Below are positions 45,998-56,350 of a DNA stretch of 64,000 nucleotides, piece after piece (position 1 is the stretch's first letter; the number at the start of each line of letters is the position of its first letter). The stretch spans positions 1,970,501 through 2,034,500 of the forward strand of contig NZ_JACJUO010000001.1 of assembly GCF_014397025.1 (NCBI RefSeq). Reading direction: 5' to 3'. The notes under the pieces were generated by a model. The model was not told where the DNA came from. It did no database searches and saw nothing but the letters and a program-made list of their open reading frames with translations. Both the position numbers and the translations under genes were made by a program. The DNA comes from Ochrobactrum sp. Marseille-Q0166 (GTDB lineage Bacteria > Pseudomonadota > Alphaproteobacteria > Rhizobiales > Rhizobiaceae).

Positions 45998-47512
45998 TCA
46001 ACGTTTGAAGCTGCCCAGGATGCCGCGTACAAGCGCCCTTCCCAGTGACGTACTGACAGAACGAACCACCGATTTCATAGCCGTTTCTGCAACTGTCTGA
46101 CGGCCTGATCGGCGACCCGTTCCAAGCGCAGTTCCCAAAAGATCGCCAAGAATACCGCCGCCCTGACCGGACACTTCTTCTTTCTCGCTCTGCTTTGCAT
46201 CTGCAGAGGCCTGCGCTTTGCGCGCCAGCATTTCAAATGCAGAATCCCTGTCCACAGCCTGATCATACTGACCGGCAACCGGGCTTGCTGCAATAATTCT
46301 CGCACGCGCTTCCGGTGACAGAGGTCCAATCTGAGACGAAGGCGGACGGATCAATGTACGCTGCACCATCGAAGGCACGCCCTTAGCCTGCAGGGTAGAG
46401 ACCAGCGCTTCACCCGTCGAAAGATTGGTGATCGCTTCAAATGTCTTGAAATCGGGGTTCGGACGAAATGTATCGGCAGCCGTCTTCACTGCGTTTGTTT
46501 CGCGTGGCGTATAAGCGCGAAGCGCATGCTGCACGCGATTACCGAGTTGAGCGAGCACTGTTTCAGGCACATCAAGCGGGTTCTGCGTCACAAAATAAAC
46601 GCCCACGCCCTTGGAACGGATCAGACGAACCACCTGCTCGACGCGATCAACCAACGCCTTCGGTGCCTCGTCAAACAACAAATGCGCTTCATCAAAGAAG
46701 AAGACCAGACGTGGCTTATCCGGGTCGCCCACTTCGGGAAGCTCTTCAAACAGCTCTGACATCAGCCACAGCAGAAATGTCGAATAAAGACGCGGGCTCA
46801 TCATCAGCTTGTCAGCGGCAAGCACGCTGATCACGCCCCGACCATCGGTCGTCGTGCGCATCAAATCGGCAATACGAAGCGCCGGCTCGCCAAAAAACTT
46901 GGTGCCACCCTGTTGATCGAGCACGAGCAGCGAACGCTGTATGGCGCCGACCGATGCTTTGTTGACGTTGCCATATTTTGCTGAAAGCTCGGCAGAACGT
47001 TCCGCCATTTCCGCGAGAATAGCCTGCAAGTCTTTCAGATCAAGCAGCAGCAGGCCTTCTTCATCGGCAAGACGGAAGGCAACATTGAGCACCCCTTCCT
47101 GCGCATCGGTCAGATTCATCAGACGCGAGAGCAGCAAGGGGCCCATTTCAGAGATGGTTGCACGGACCGGATGTCCCTTTTCACCGAAAATATCCCAGAA
47201 GATAACCGGAGAAGCACGCAGTTCATAAGGTGACAGTTCAACTTCTTCAGCGCGTTTCGTAAGGTTTTCGCTAGCCACACCGGGGGCGGCAATACCCGAC
47301 AGATCGCCTTTGATGTCTGCACAAAAAACGGGAACACCGGCAGCAGAAAAGCTCTCGGCAAGAACCTGCAAGGTGACGGTTTTACCCGTACCCGTGGCAC
47401 CTGTAACAAGGCCATGCCTGTTACCATATTTCAGGGCCAGGTATTCTGGCTGCTGATAGGAATCATCTGGTTTGCGGCTTGCACCAAGAAAAATGGCATC
47501 ATCAGCAGTCAT
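45998..47512 (-). CDS. HerA-like P-loop ATPase (DUF853)
   Basis: A 504-residue ATPase of the HerA/FtsK-related DUF853 family. Walker A is GATGTGKT at 38-45 and Walker B is RLVFFFDEAHLLFD near 250; an arginine-finger region follows. The C-terminal tail (GRRSGRQTVAETAMKSVVRS) is basic. The start at 47512 is the ATG in front of TADDAIFLGASRKP. A helicase or DNA translocase role is assumed from the family; no NurA partner is nearby. Confidence 0.88.
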   Translation of the reverse strand: MTADDAIFLGASRKPDDSYQQPEYLALKYGNRHGLVTGATGTGKTVTLQVLAESFSAAGVPVFCADIKGDLSGIAAPGVASENLTKRAEEVELSPYELRASPVIFWDIFGEKGHPVRATISEMGPLLLSRLMNLTDAQEGVLNVAFRLADEEGLLLLDLKDLQAILAEMAERSAELSAKYGNVNKASVGAIQRSLLVLDQQGGTKFFGEPALRIADLMRTTTDGRGVISVLAADKLMMSPRLYSTFLLWLMSELFEELPEVGDPDKPRLVFFFDEAHLLFDEAPKALVDRVEQVVRLIRSKGVGVYFVTQNPLDVPETVLAQLGNRVQHALRAYTPRETNAVKTAADTFRPNPDFKTFEAITNLSTGEALVSTLQAKGVPSMVQRTLIRPPSSQIGPLSPEARARIIAASPVAGQYDQAVDRDSAFEMLARKAQASADAKQSEKEEVSGQGGGILGDLLGTALGTGRRSGRQTVAETAMKSVVRSVSTSLGRALVRGILGSFKR

Positions 47513-47717
47513 CAGGCAGGTCGCTCCATAAAAAATATGCTTGCACAAGACTATACAGGCACCGTTGTCCTGCAACAACGGTTAAGCCATATTTCTGGTT
47601 CGATGTTTAATTTCATACAGTGCCTGTCTCAAAACTTACCTGTTACGTGCACAGACCACTTGCAAAGTTCGAACCACAATGCATATTACGTAAACGTAAG
47701 TTTTTGGGAGACTCTCT

Positions 47718-48080
47718 ATGGATGAACTGATTGCGCGCATCACCTCAAATGTCGGCATAGATGCCGCCACGGCTGAAAAGTCTGTCGGTCTGATTCTGGC
47801 TTTTCTGCAAAAGGAAGGCCCCGCAGATAAGGTGCAGCAGCTGATTGCAGCATTTCCGGGTGCAGAAGAGGCTATCTCACAGGTTAAGGGCGGTGGTTTT
47901 CTGTCAGGTCTGATGGGCGGCGTGATGGGCCTCGGCTCGCAATTGATGAGTGCAGGTCTTGGCATGGGCGAAATCTCGGGCGTTGCCAAGGAAACGATCC
48001 GCTTTGCCAAGGAAAAAGCTGGTGACGAACCAGTCGATGCTGTCATCGGCTCAATTCCCGGCCTTGGTCAGTTCGTCTAA
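47718..48080 (+). CDS. Small protein, DUF2267/DUF2780-like
   Basis: A 120-residue protein without signal peptide. The N-terminal half is helical (DELIARITSNVGIDAATAEK), the middle is a glycine-rich hydrophobic stretch (GGGFLSGLMGGVMGLGSQLM) and the end is VDAVIGSIPGLGQF. It resembles DUF2267 or DUF2780 families; I am not sure which. GGGAG lies seven bases before the ATG. Confidence 0.7.
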   Translation: MDELIARITSNVGIDAATAEKSVGLILAFLQKEGPADKVQQLIAAFPGAEEAISQVKGGGFLSGLMGGVMGLGSQLMSAGLGMGEISGVAKETIRFAKEKAGDEPVDAVIGSIPGLGQFV

Positions 48081-48096
48081 ACTTTAACAGCTCAGT

Positions 48097-48124
48097 AAAA
48101 AAGCCCCGATTTTCGGGGCTTTTT
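48097..48124. terminator. Bidirectional terminator abutting the MFS gene stop
   Basis: Hairpin AAAAGCCCCGA / TCGGGGCTTTT with loop TTT. The stop codon of the minus-strand MFS gene (48125-48127) directly touches it. Nearly the same core as the hairpin at 45948. Confidence 0.9.
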
Positions 48125-49411
48125 CTATTGTTCTTTAATCAGGGTCGCGCCAACATGCTGCGCGCGTCCTGCGCCCCAGCCATTGAAGGCTGCACCCGCC
48201 CCCAGAAGTGCAAAGAAAATGCCGCAGGCTGCGAAGCTGCCTGTCGCGCTATGGATCACGCCCACAATCAACGGCCCTATAGCTGCAAGCGTGTATCCGA
48301 CACATTGCGCCATTCCCGAAAGATGCGCCGCCGTATGAGAATCGGGTGAACGCAGGACGATAACCATCATTGCAGCAGCAATCAGCCCGCCCTGCCCGAT
48401 GCCCTGGATCGTTGCAAGAACCCAGAAACTCCATTGTGGCAGATAGAGAAAACCGATGAGTGGCAAGGCAGCACTCATGCAAAGGATGACATTCAAAAGG
48501 CTCTGGTTCTTTTGACGCGTAGCAATCGACGGAACCGCCAGACAGGTTATAACCTGCGCCATAATCGAGAAGGAAACGAGGCCACCGGCAGCCGTCGCAG
48601 TCAGCCCCCGTTCCCGCAAGATCGGTGCAAGCCATCCAAAAACGATATAAGCCGTTGATGATTGCAGTCCCATGAACAGCGTAACCTGCCACGCAAGCCT
48701 GTCTTTCCAGAGACCTTTTACCTTAAACCCGGAATGCGACACATTATGCTTTGCACGCAGTGCCTGTGGCAGCCAGAGCGCCAGAACGAGTGCCGCCGGT
48801 ACTGCCCAGAAGGCCAGAGCCAAGCTCCATGAGCCGCCAAGGATGTGTTCAATCGGGATTGTGAAACCCGCCGCAGCAGCAGCGCCACCGCACAGGGCCA
48901 TTGTGTAGAGCCCTGTCATAATGGCCGCAGTTTTGGGAAAGTCGCGTTTGACGACGCCCGGTAACAGCACATTACCCGTCGCAATGGCCGCTCCTGCCAG
49001 TGCCGCACCCAGATAAAGCGTTGCAGAACTGCCAATACCACGCAGAGCCGTGCCAATGGTGAGTACAATAAGCACAAACAATAAAACCCGCTCAGCACCA
49101 AACCGCTGCGCAAGACGTGGTGCAAAAGGTGCAAAGAGCCCAAGGCAAACAACAGGCAGGGTTGTGAGAATTCCTGCGCCCACACCGGACATTCCAGTCG
49201 CTTCAATAATTTCGGGAAGCAAAACCGAAACACTCGAGAAAACAGGACGGAGATTTGCGGCGATCAGAACAAGACTCAGTCCAAGAAGTATGCGAAGGGC
49301 GCCGCTTTGCTTTTCCGGCTCAGGCGGTGGCGGCACGCTATCAACTTCAGCATCGACCAGCGGGACGTCTGCCGCAGGAGTTGTGTGGCTCATAACGCCT
49401 GCACCTTTCAT
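48125..49411 (-). CDS. MFS transporter (CynX/NimT type)
   Basis: A 428-residue membrane transporter with about 12 helices and a Pro-rich cytoplasmic N-terminus (PPPPEPEKQ). The first helix carries LVLIAANLRPVFSSVSVLLP, typical of the CynX/NimT cyanate/nitroimidazole-like group. The substrate is unknown. The start is ATG at 49411 (AAGG upstream) or 49393. Confidence 0.88.
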   Translation of the reverse strand: MKGAGVMSHTTPAADVPLVDAEVDSVPPPPEPEKQSGALRILLGLSLVLIAANLRPVFSSVSVLLPEIIEATGMSGVGAGILTTLPVVCLGLFAPFAPRLAQRFGAERVLLFVLIVLTIGTALRGIGSSATLYLGAALAGAAIATGNVLLPGVVKRDFPKTAAIMTGLYTMALCGGAAAAAGFTIPIEHILGGSWSLALAFWAVPAALVLALWLPQALRAKHNVSHSGFKVKGLWKDRLAWQVTLFMGLQSSTAYIVFGWLAPILRERGLTATAAGGLVSFSIMAQVITCLAVPSIATRQKNQSLLNVILCMSAALPLIGFLYLPQWSFWVLATIQGIGQGGLIAAAMMVIVLRSPDSHTAAHLSGMAQCVGYTLAAIGPLIVGVIHSATGSFAACGIFFALLGAGAAFNGWGAGRAQHVGATLIKEQ

Positions 49412-49571
49412 CTCGACCTTATTGTAGAAGAAGGGGTGTACTACATCGTACGGCTGGCGCAAGTGCTTAAACATTGTGATAAAAGGCGTTTAAAAGCCGT
49501 TTGCCGCATTCCGTTAACATTTTTGACGCAAGGTGGCTGATGAAATCTCAGACTTTGCAATCGGGTGCCGC

Positions 49572-50564
49572 ATGATCAATCTTTACTGCCTTAACGGAGA
49601 TCATCTCGAACGGGTCGAGGTAGAGCCGGGAACGCCATTACCCGATAACGTCATCTGGATTGACCTCCTCGCACCCGGCGTCAACGAGGATCACATCGTC
49701 GAAGCGTGGACAGGCATCTCGATCCCAACCCGCGAAGATATGACGGAAATTGAAGAATCGAGCCGTTTTTACATGGAAAACGGTGCGCAATACCTGACTG
49801 TCTCGATCCTTCACGCCGTCGATCTCGATCATCGGGAGCTGGCCCCTGTGACCTTCATTATTTATGGCCAACGCCTCGTGACAGTGCGTTATGCCAACCC
49901 CAAATCTGTGAGCATCTATATCACACGTGCGACGAAGCCCGGAAATGGCTTAATCCCCGTTAAGTGTTCGGGCCTCTCCATCATGCTCGGCATAATTGAG
50001 GCAACCACCAATCGTCTGGCAGATATTCTGGAAGGTGTTGCAGGCAAAATCGATGCAGCCTCGCACTCGATCTATCGCCGCCAGCCCAAGGCGCGTCCTA
50101 TGACGACTGAGGACTTCCGGCATATTCTCACGCAGATCGGTGGACAGGGTACGTTTCTATCGCGAATGCGGGAAAGTCTGGCAGGCGTCAGCCGAATGCT
50201 GGTTTATCTCTCCGCAATCAACAGCCCGGTTGCGACCAAAAAAGACACGCGTTCATGGATCAAATCGTTGGAACGTGATGCGCAGTCACTGGTTGCCTAT
50301 GTGGACTTTCTGTCCAACAAGGTCACATTCCTGCTTGATACGATTGTGGGACTGATTTCAGTCGAGCAAAACGCGATCATCAAGATTTTCTCGGTCGCAG
50401 CCGTGGGCTTCATGCCACCAACGCTCGTCGCCTCCATCTATGGCATGAACTTCTCATTCATGCCGGAGCTGAACTCGCCATGGGGCTATCCAATGGCGCT
50501 TGGCCTGATGGTGGCCTCTGCCCTGCTGCCGCTGTTCTATTTCCGCAGGAAAGGGTGGCTGTAA
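49572..50564 (+). CDS. corA: Magnesium/cobalt transporter CorA
   Basis: A 330-residue CorA-family ion channel. A large cytoplasmic N-terminal domain, then two C-terminal membrane helices; the selectivity motif YGMN (GMN 291-293) is in VASIYGMNFSFMPEL. The basic end RRKGWL is typical. Convergent with the Gre-like gene, with a 1-base gap. Confidence 0.93.
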   Translation: MINLYCLNGDHLERVEVEPGTPLPDNVIWIDLLAPGVNEDHIVEAWTGISIPTREDMTEIEESSRFYMENGAQYLTVSILHAVDLDHRELAPVTFIIYGQRLVTVRYANPKSVSIYITRATKPGNGLIPVKCSGLSIMLGIIEATTNRLADILEGVAGKIDAASHSIYRRQPKARPMTTEDFRHILTQIGGQGTFLSRMRESLAGVSRMLVYLSAINSPVATKKDTRSWIKSLERDAQSLVAYVDFLSNKVTFLLDTIVGLISVEQNAIIKIFSVAAVGFMPPTLVASIYGMNFSFMPELNSPWGYPMALGLMVASALLPLFYFRRKGWL

Positions 50565-50565
50565 A

Positions 50566-51033
50566 TTAAACCGACGCTGCCACAATCTCCCAGTCTTTGC
50601 CATTGATTTTCAGCACGTCGCCCACCGGCTTGCCGAAAAGCATGATCGCTACAGGCGAAACGTGGGAAATCTTGCCATTGGCAGGGTCCGCCTCGTCTTC
50701 GCCAACAATGGTCCAGACCCGCGTACCGCCATCATCAAGGTTTTCGAGTTCAACCGTCATGCCAAAACGAACAACCTCGCTCCCGGGTTCGGGCACGGAT
50801 AGCTCTGCGGTTTCACGACGCGAAGTCCAGTAGCGCAAATCACGCGACAAACGGGCAATTGCCGAGCGCTCGCCTGCAACATTTGCTTCCGCCAGTTCGC
50901 GGTGAAGCCGTGCAAGCTCGTCGTCAATCATCTTCAAGCCGTTGGGCGTAACGAGATTGCGGTGCGGACTGATAGGACGCTCACCGAGATCGGTGGGAGC
51001 GTCATCCTGTTCTTTGGTGAAAGCTCTGCTCAT
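50566..51033 (-). CDS. GreA/GreB-family elongation factor paralogue lacking an acidic tip residue
   Basis: A 155-residue protein of the Gre family: N-terminal coiled coil (about 30-78) and a C-terminal FKBP-like domain (GMTVELENLDDGG, then ISHVSPVAIMLFGKPVGD). Gre factors revive backtracked RNA polymerase through two acids at the coiled-coil tip. Here the aligned positions are Glu55 and Ala58, so one acid is conserved in charge and the other is lost. It may bind RNA polymerase without stimulating cleavage. The ATG at 51033 (MSRAFTKEQ) was chosen. Confidence 0.85.
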   Translation of the reverse strand: MSRAFTKEQDDAPTDLGERPISPHRNLVTPNGLKMIDDELARLHRELAEANVAGERSAIARLSRDLRYWTSRRETAELSVPEPGSEVVRFGMTVELENLDDGGTRVWTIVGEDEADPANGKISHVSPVAIMLFGKPVGDVLKINGKDWEIVAASV

Positions 51034-51133
51034 TATCTGAATGTATGCAGAGCATTCAAACCCCGCAAGCCCACAATGTGGATACAAGTTTAACGGGACA
51101 AAATTCCACATTTCAGTGCCATTCGGGTTTTTA

Positions 51134-51153
51134 TTGATTGATCAGTCAATCAA
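51134..51153. promoter_or_regulatory. Candidate BetI operator
   Basis: Inverted repeat TTGATTGA-TCAG-TCAATCAA, 43 bases before the betI start. It resembles the operator bound by BetI in Escherichia coli, which also has TTGA and TCAA half-sites. It probably overlaps the betIAB promoter and is released by choline. Confidence 0.8.
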
Positions 51154-51195
51154 AGCTAAAATACACATCCAAAGCCCTCAACCCGGATGACGATT

Positions 51196-51780
51196 ATGCC
51201 CAAGATCGGGATGGAACCCTTAAGGCGGCGCGAACTGATCGATGCTGCCATCCGCACTATCGGCCAGCGTGGTTCGTTGGACGTCACTGTCGCGCAGATC
51301 GCCCATGAAGCAGGCGTATCGCCCGCGCTTGCACATCATTATTTCGGCGGCAAGGACAAGCTGATCCTTGCCACCATGCGCCATTTACTGCGCGAGCTGG
51401 GCCGCGATTTAAACGCCGCCGTGAAGCTTGTAGAAACCCCGCATGAGCGCATTGCGGCTATCATCGCGGTCAACTTTTCCGCGTCGCAGTTTGCGCCGGA
51501 AACGATTGCAGCCTGGCTGACCTTCTATGTTCATGCGCAGCAGTCGGAAGACACCAAGCGGCTTTTGCGCATCTATGCGCGCCGTCTGCATTCAAACTTC
51601 GTGTACGCACTGGAACAACTGACCAGCCACGAGCGCGCTAACCGTATTGCAGAAGGCGCAGGTGCGCTGATCGATGGGCTTTATATCCGCCACGCCCTTG
51701 GTGCCGATGCGCCAAATGCGGCATCGGCGATTGCCCTTGTTGAAGACTACATCGCTGTTCAGCTTTCCGCGGAGAAATAA
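51196..51780 (+). CDS. betI: Transcriptional repressor BetI
   Basis: TetR-family repressor of 194 residues controlling choline oxidation. The N-terminal [18 protein letters not shown] matches BetI, and the helix-turn-helix is at about 28-48 ([20 protein letters not shown]). First gene of the betI-betA-betB operon, with one base before betA. ATG at 51196 fits the BetI N-terminus. Confidence 0.95.
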   Translation: MPKIGMEPLRRRELIDAAIRTIGQRGSLDVTVAQIAHEAGVSPALAHHYFGGKDKLILATMRHLLRELGRDLNAAVKLVETPHERIAAIIAVNFSASQFAPETIAAWLTFYVHAQQSEDTKRLLRIYARRLHSNFVYALEQLTSHERANRIAEGAGALIDGLYIRHALGADAPNAASAIALVEDYIAVQLSAEK

Positions 51781-51781
51781 C

Positions 51782-53431
51782 ATGGAAGCGGATTTTGTCA
51801 TTATCGGCTCCGGTTCTGCCGGTTCAGCTATGGCCTACCGGCTGTCGGAAGATGGCAGACATTCAGTTATCGTCATTGAATTTGGTGGCCCTGACATCGG
51901 CCCACTGATCCAGATGCCAGCTGCGCTTTCCTTCCCCATGAACATGGAAACTTATGACTGGGGCTTTTCCACGGAACCTGAACCGCATATTGGCGGGCGC
52001 AGTCTGGTTACACCGCGCGGCAAGGTCGTCGGCGGATCCTCCTCTATCAATGGGATGGTTTATGTGCGCGGGCACGCACGCGATTATGACCACTGGTCGG
52101 ACAGCGGCGCGCGCGGCTGGTCCTATGCCGATGTATTGCCCTACTTCAAGCGGATGGAAAACTCCCACGGTGGACAGGAAGGCTGGCGCGGCACCAATGG
52201 TCCGCTTCATGTTCAGCGCGGTCGTCGCGACAACCCACTGTTCAAGGCCTTCGTCGATGCCGGACATCAGGCAGGCTTCGAGGTCACCGACGATTATAAC
52301 GGCGAGAAGCAGGAAGGCTTTGGCCCGATGGAGCAGACGATCCATAATGGACGTCGCTGGTCTGCTGCCAATGCCTATCTGAAACCTGCCCTTAAGCGAC
52401 CAAATGTAAAGCTTGTCAAAGGCTTAGCACGAAAAATCGTGATGGAAGGAAAGCGTGCGGTCGGAGTTGAAATCGAAGCGGGACGCAGCTTCTCGACCAT
52501 CCGCGCACGCCGCGAAGTCATCATTGCCGCATCATCCATCAACTCACCAAAGCTGCTTATGCTTTCAGGCATTGGCCCCGCTGCGCAGCTTAAAGAGCAT
52601 GGCATAGAAGTCGTGGCCGATCGCCCCGGCGTTGGGCAAAATCTGCAGGATCATCTGGAAGTCTACATCCAGCAGGAATGCACACAGCCGATCACACTCT
52701 ATTCCAAACTCAACCTGTTTTCCAAAGCCAGAATCGGCGCGGAATGGCTGTTTTTCAAAACCGGCGACGGCGCGACAAATCATTTCGAATCCGCAGCCTT
52801 CGTGCGCTCGAAAGCGGGCGTGGAATATCCGGATATCCAGTACCACTTCCTACCGGTCGCAATCCGCTATGACGGCAAGGCCGCAGCGCAATCGCACGGA
52901 TTTCAGGCGCATGTCGGACCGATGCGATCCAAGTCTCGCGGCAGTGTTACCCTGCGCTCCGCCAATCCACGTGAAAAGCCTGTCATAAAGTTCAATTACA
53001 TGTCGCATGAGGATGACTGGGCCGATTTCCGCCATTGTGTGCGGCTGACACGCGAAATCTTTGGGCAGGAAGCATTTTCCCCTTACCGCGGCGCGGAAAT
53101 CCAGCCGGGTGCACATATTCGGTCGGATGATGAAATCGACGATTTCCTTCGTGAACATGTGGAAAGTGCATTCCACCCTTGCGGAACTTGCAAAATGGGA
53201 TCAGTTGACGATCTAATGGCAGTGGTTGATCCAGAATGCCGTGTTATCGGCGTTGAAGCATTGCGGGTCGCGGATTCGTCGATTTTCCCACGTATCACAA
53301 ATGGCAATCTCAACGGCCCATCGATTATGACCGGCGAAAAGGCATCGGATCATATTCTGGGACGCACGCCGCTGGCCCGATCCAACCAGGAACCATGGAT
53401 CAACCCACGCTGGGAAGTATCTGATCGCTAA
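51782..53431 (+). CDS. betA: Choline dehydrogenase BetA
   Basis: FAD-dependent GMC oxidoreductase of 549 residues that oxidises choline to betaine aldehyde, loosely bound to the inner membrane. The FAD site is [18 protein letters not shown] at the N-terminus; the GMC signature [20 protein letters not shown] is near residues 83-102; the active-site His is in [11 protein letters not shown]. It ends with [15 protein letters not shown] near 500. The betaine product protects against osmotic stress. Confidence 0.96.
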   Translation: MEADFVIIGSGSAGSAMAYRLSEDGRHSVIVIEFGGPDIGPLIQMPAALSFPMNMETYDWGFSTEPEPHIGGRSLVTPRGKVVGGSSSINGMVYVRGHARDYDHWSDSGARGWSYADVLPYFKRMENSHGGQEGWRGTNGPLHVQRGRRDNPLFKAFVDAGHQAGFEVTDDYNGEKQEGFGPMEQTIHNGRRWSAANAYLKPALKRPNVKLVKGLARKIVMEGKRAVGVEIEAGRSFSTIRARREVIIAASSINSPKLLMLSGIGPAAQLKEHGIEVVADRPGVGQNLQDHLEVYIQQECTQPITLYSKLNLFSKARIGAEWLFFKTGDGATNHFESAAFVRSKAGVEYPDIQYHFLPVAIRYDGKAAAQSHGFQAHVGPMRSKSRGSVTLRSANPREKPVIKFNYMSHEDDWADFRHCVRLTREIFGQEAFSPYRGAEIQPGAHIRSDDEIDDFLREHVESAFHPCGTCKMGSVDDLMAVVDPECRVIGVEALRVADSSIFPRITNGNLNGPSIMTGEKASDHILGRTPLARSNQEPWINPRWEVSDR

Positions 53432-53451
53432 TGAAACTCGAGGAGAATATA

Positions 53452-54915
53452 ATGAAAGCCCAACCCAAAGCCTCGCATTTCATCGGCGGTGCATTCGTTG
53501 AAGACAAAGCTGGCAAGCCCCTTCCCGTTATCTATCCCGCAACAGGTGAGGAAATCGCCAAGCTTTATTCGGCCACCCCAAATGTCATCGAGAATGCCTA
53601 CGCTGCGGCATTGAAAGCGCAGGGTGAATGGGCAGCGCTCAAGCCGGTCGAACGCGGTCGCATTCTGCGCCGCACCGCCGAAATTCTGCGTGAAAAAAAC
53701 AAGAAACTCTCCAAACTGGAGACGCTCGACACCGGCAAGGCCATTCAGGAAACCTTGGTGGCAGATGCTGCATCAGCAGCCGATGCGCTTGAGTTTTTCG
53801 GCGGTATCATCTCCGGGTTTAACGGTGAATTCGTGGAGCTCGGCGGGTCGTTTGCTTATACACGCCGCGAAGCACTCGGTATTTGCGTTGGTATTGGTGC
53901 ATGGAACTATCCGATCCAGATAGCGGCGTGGAAATCCGCGCCTGCACTGGCTATGGGCAATGCTTTCATCTTCAAGCCCTCCGAAAACACCCCTCTTTCG
54001 GCGCTTGCACTGGCCGAGGCCTACAAAGAGGCTGGGCTTCCAGATGGGCTGTTCAACGTTGTGCAAGGGTTTGGCGATGTTGGTGCTGCACTCGTCAATC
54101 ACCGCATGACAGCGAAGGTTTCGCTCACAGGGTCGGTGCCAACCGGCAAGCGCATCATGTCGCAGGCTGGCGAACATTTGAAACATGTCACGATGGAGCT
54201 TGGCGGCAAATCCCCGATCATCGTTTTTGATGATGCCGATATCGACAGTGCCATTGGCGGCGCCATGCTCGGCAACTTCTATTCGACCGGTCAGGTCTGC
54301 TCCAACGGCACGCGCGTCTTTGTTCACAAGGCTATTCGCGAAACATTTGTTGAGCGTCTGGTTGAGCGCACGAAAAAAATCCGCATAGGTGATCCGCTTG
54401 ATGAGGCAACCCAGATGGGGCCGCTCGTCAACAATGCGCAACGCGAAAAGGTTCTGTCCTATATCGAAAAGGGCAAGAAGGAAGGCGCGAAGCTTGTGTA
54501 CGGCGGCGGAATTCCGAAGCTGCGTGGTTTCGACAAAGGCAGTTTCATCGAGCCAACAGTCTTTACCGAGGTAACCGACAACATGACAATTGCCCGCGAA
54601 GAAATCTTCGGCCCGGTCATGAGTATTCTGGAGTTCTCGGACGAGGATGAAGTGATTGCCCGTGCCAACGATACCGAGTTCGGTCTGGCTGCAGGTGTTT
54701 TCACCGCCGACATCGCACGGGGCCATCGCGTTATCGGACAAATCAAGGCAGGAACCTGCTGGATCAATGCCTATAACCTGACCCCGGTTGAAGTACCCTT
54801 CGGCGGATATAAACAGTCTGGTATCGGTCGCGAAAACGGGATTGCAGCGCTGACGCATTACAGCCAGATCAAGACCGTCTATGTGGAAATGGGTAAGGTC
54901 GACTGCCCTTATTAA
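53452..54915 (+). CDS. betB: Betaine aldehyde dehydrogenase BetB
   Basis: Aldehyde dehydrogenase of 487 residues that turns betaine aldehyde into glycine betaine with NAD. The catalytic Glu is in [10 protein letters not shown] and the Cys in [33 protein letters not shown] is the family ending. The start at 53452 has GAGGAGAA upstream and lies 20 bases after betA. Order betI-betA-betB, with no betC (choline sulfatase) here. Confidence 0.96.
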   Translation: MKAQPKASHFIGGAFVEDKAGKPLPVIYPATGEEIAKLYSATPNVIENAYAAALKAQGEWAALKPVERGRILRRTAEILREKNKKLSKLETLDTGKAIQETLVADAASAADALEFFGGIISGFNGEFVELGGSFAYTRREALGICVGIGAWNYPIQIAAWKSAPALAMGNAFIFKPSENTPLSALALAEAYKEAGLPDGLFNVVQGFGDVGAALVNHRMTAKVSLTGSVPTGKRIMSQAGEHLKHVTMELGGKSPIIVFDDADIDSAIGGAMLGNFYSTGQVCSNGTRVFVHKAIRETFVERLVERTKKIRIGDPLDEATQMGPLVNNAQREKVLSYIEKGKKEGAKLVYGGGIPKLRGFDKGSFIEPTVFTEVTDNMTIAREEIFGPVMSILEFSDEDEVIARANDTEFGLAAGVFTADIARGHRVIGQIKAGTCWINAYNLTPVEVPFGGYKQSGIGRENGIAALTHYSQIKTVYVEMGKVDCPY

Positions 54916-54948
54916 ACAGCCTGCACCATAGCCAAACTTAACGATTCC

Positions 54949-54978
54949 AGCCCGGCAACATCAAATATGCCGGGCTTT
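54949..54978 (+). terminator. Terminator of the bet operon
   Basis: Hairpin AGCCCGGCA / TGCCGGGCT with a 10-base loop and TTT after it, 34 bases beyond the betB stop. Confidence 0.85.
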
Positions 54979-55177
54979 GAATTGGGTTATAATAAATTAT
55001 ATTACTAAATTACATATCATTAATAAATATAGTTTTAATAAACATAACTAATAAATGATATTTGAATAATAAAATAAATATTAACGGAAAAATTAATATT
55101 TATATTTTCATTGGCGATATTATTCGTAACATTGACTATCAATATGATTCCAAGCTTAGCCAGAGCTATTTAACACA
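54979..55177. promoter_or_regulatory. Extremely AT-rich promoter region of the AraC-type gene
   Basis: About 200 bases with long runs of A and T and few G or C. It contrasts sharply with the GC-rich bet operon and leads into a gene that is also AT-rich. It is a likely target of an AT-binding silencer such as MucR, which is inference. Confidence 0.6.
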
Positions 55178-56296
55178 ATGACATTATCAGACTGCGATAT
55201 TTCTGAACTGCAGGACGAATTGTTTCTATCAACAGATCTGATGGATTCTACAACGCGCGAAGCGTTATGGCGTGATGCAATCCAATTATTTTATCATGAT
55301 AAATCCGCAGTAGACGAAAGAGCCGCAGGCGCATTTAATACGCCTCAATCACACGTTATCGATACACTACTAATCGGCACATCGTCTTTCAATGAACAAA
55401 AGAGCGAACGAACTGCGAGCTCTGTCGCACAAGGAGGCTTTAATCACTATGTTCTGCACGTAATAATTGCGGGAACTATACATGGTGACTTTAACGGAAG
55501 CGATGTATTTGCAAAGCCGGGCGATATATTAATATTCGACCTGTCTCAAATCGTATCAAGCAAAAATGAAGCTGGCACGAGAATAACTGTTATAATCCCT
55601 CGCCATGAACTTGAAAAATTGATTGGATGGCGGGAACTTCACGGTACAGTGCTCAAAGCCGAAAATGCGACCACTAAACTGATTTTTGATTATCTAAGCG
55701 GACTAAAAAATATAACAGAAAAACTTTCTCCTACAGAGCAGCTTGCCGTCAAAAATGCATTATTACTACTCGTGGCCTCCAGTATAAATACACTGGATAA
55801 CGGTAATAAAATTGGCGCAACTGGTTTAGCGATGCGGAGTAGGATCCTGGGCTACATAGATGATCATATTTCAAGTCCTCACTTGAGCCCGAGTTCGATA
55901 CAAAATCGCTTTCGGGTGTCTCGATCACATCTTTACAGAGCTTTTGAAGCTGAAGGCGGCGTTGCAAAAATCATCCGAGACAAAAGGTTGGATCACGCTT
56001 ACCGAATAATAACCGACAACAAAGGCAAGGCAATTTCGCTCAAGGAGATTGCTTATCTTTGCGGCTTCAACACTGGCACTCAATTTGCAAAAGCCTTCAA
56101 AGCGCGTTTTGATGTGGCACCAAAAGACGTAAAAGATCTGACCACGGATTCCATAATGTCTCGCAGTGACGCGCTCACCCTTCATGGCAGACTCGCATTA
56201 CGCGCACCACTCGTCGGTTCACCGAGCAAGAACAAAAATAAGAGCGGTCTATCCGCGGTGGCCAAGCCGCTCCCGGCAAAGAGAAGCTCACGTTAA
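55178..56296 (+). CDS. AraC-family transcriptional regulator
   Basis: A 372-residue regulator. The N-terminal part (about 30-200) resembles the AraC_binding_2 sensing domain; the C-terminal AraC HTH pair lies at about 228-325 (FRVSRSHLYRAFEAEGG, then SLKEIAYLCGFNTGTQFAKA). The Lys/Ser-rich tail of 35 residues is poorly conserved. Codon use is AT-rich compared with its neighbours, which suggests transfer. Possible control of the bet operon or other genes is not supported by the sequence. Confidence 0.82.
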   Translation: MTLSDCDISELQDELFLSTDLMDSTTREALWRDAIQLFYHDKSAVDERAAGAFNTPQSHVIDTLLIGTSSFNEQKSERTASSVAQGGFNHYVLHVIIAGTIHGDFNGSDVFAKPGDILIFDLSQIVSSKNEAGTRITVIIPRHELEKLIGWRELHGTVLKAENATTKLIFDYLSGLKNITEKLSPTEQLAVKNALLLLVASSINTLDNGNKIGATGLAMRSRILGYIDDHISSPHLSPSSIQNRFRVSRSHLYRAFEAEGGVAKIIRDKRLDHAYRIITDNKGKAISLKEIAYLCGFNTGTQFAKAFKARFDVAPKDVKDLTTDSIMSRSDALTLHGRLALRAPLVGSPSKNKNKSGLSAVAKPLPAKRSSR

Positions 56297-56319
56297 AACG
56301 AGAAAAAACCTAACGTGAG
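56287..56319. repeat. Inverted repeat at the end of the AraC-type gene
   Basis: Perfect arms CTCACGTTA (56287-56295) and TAACGTGAG (56311-56319) with a 15-base loop; the left arm covers the stop codon region. No T run follows, so it is either a weak terminator or a binding site. Confidence 0.5.
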
Positions 56320-56350
56320 TTGAGCTTAAATCGCCTTGCTGATCAGGATT

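Noticed and set aside
53773..54858. 361-codon minus-strand open frame opposite betB
   Set aside because: Mirror of the third-position bias of betB; no recognisable domain or ribosome site.
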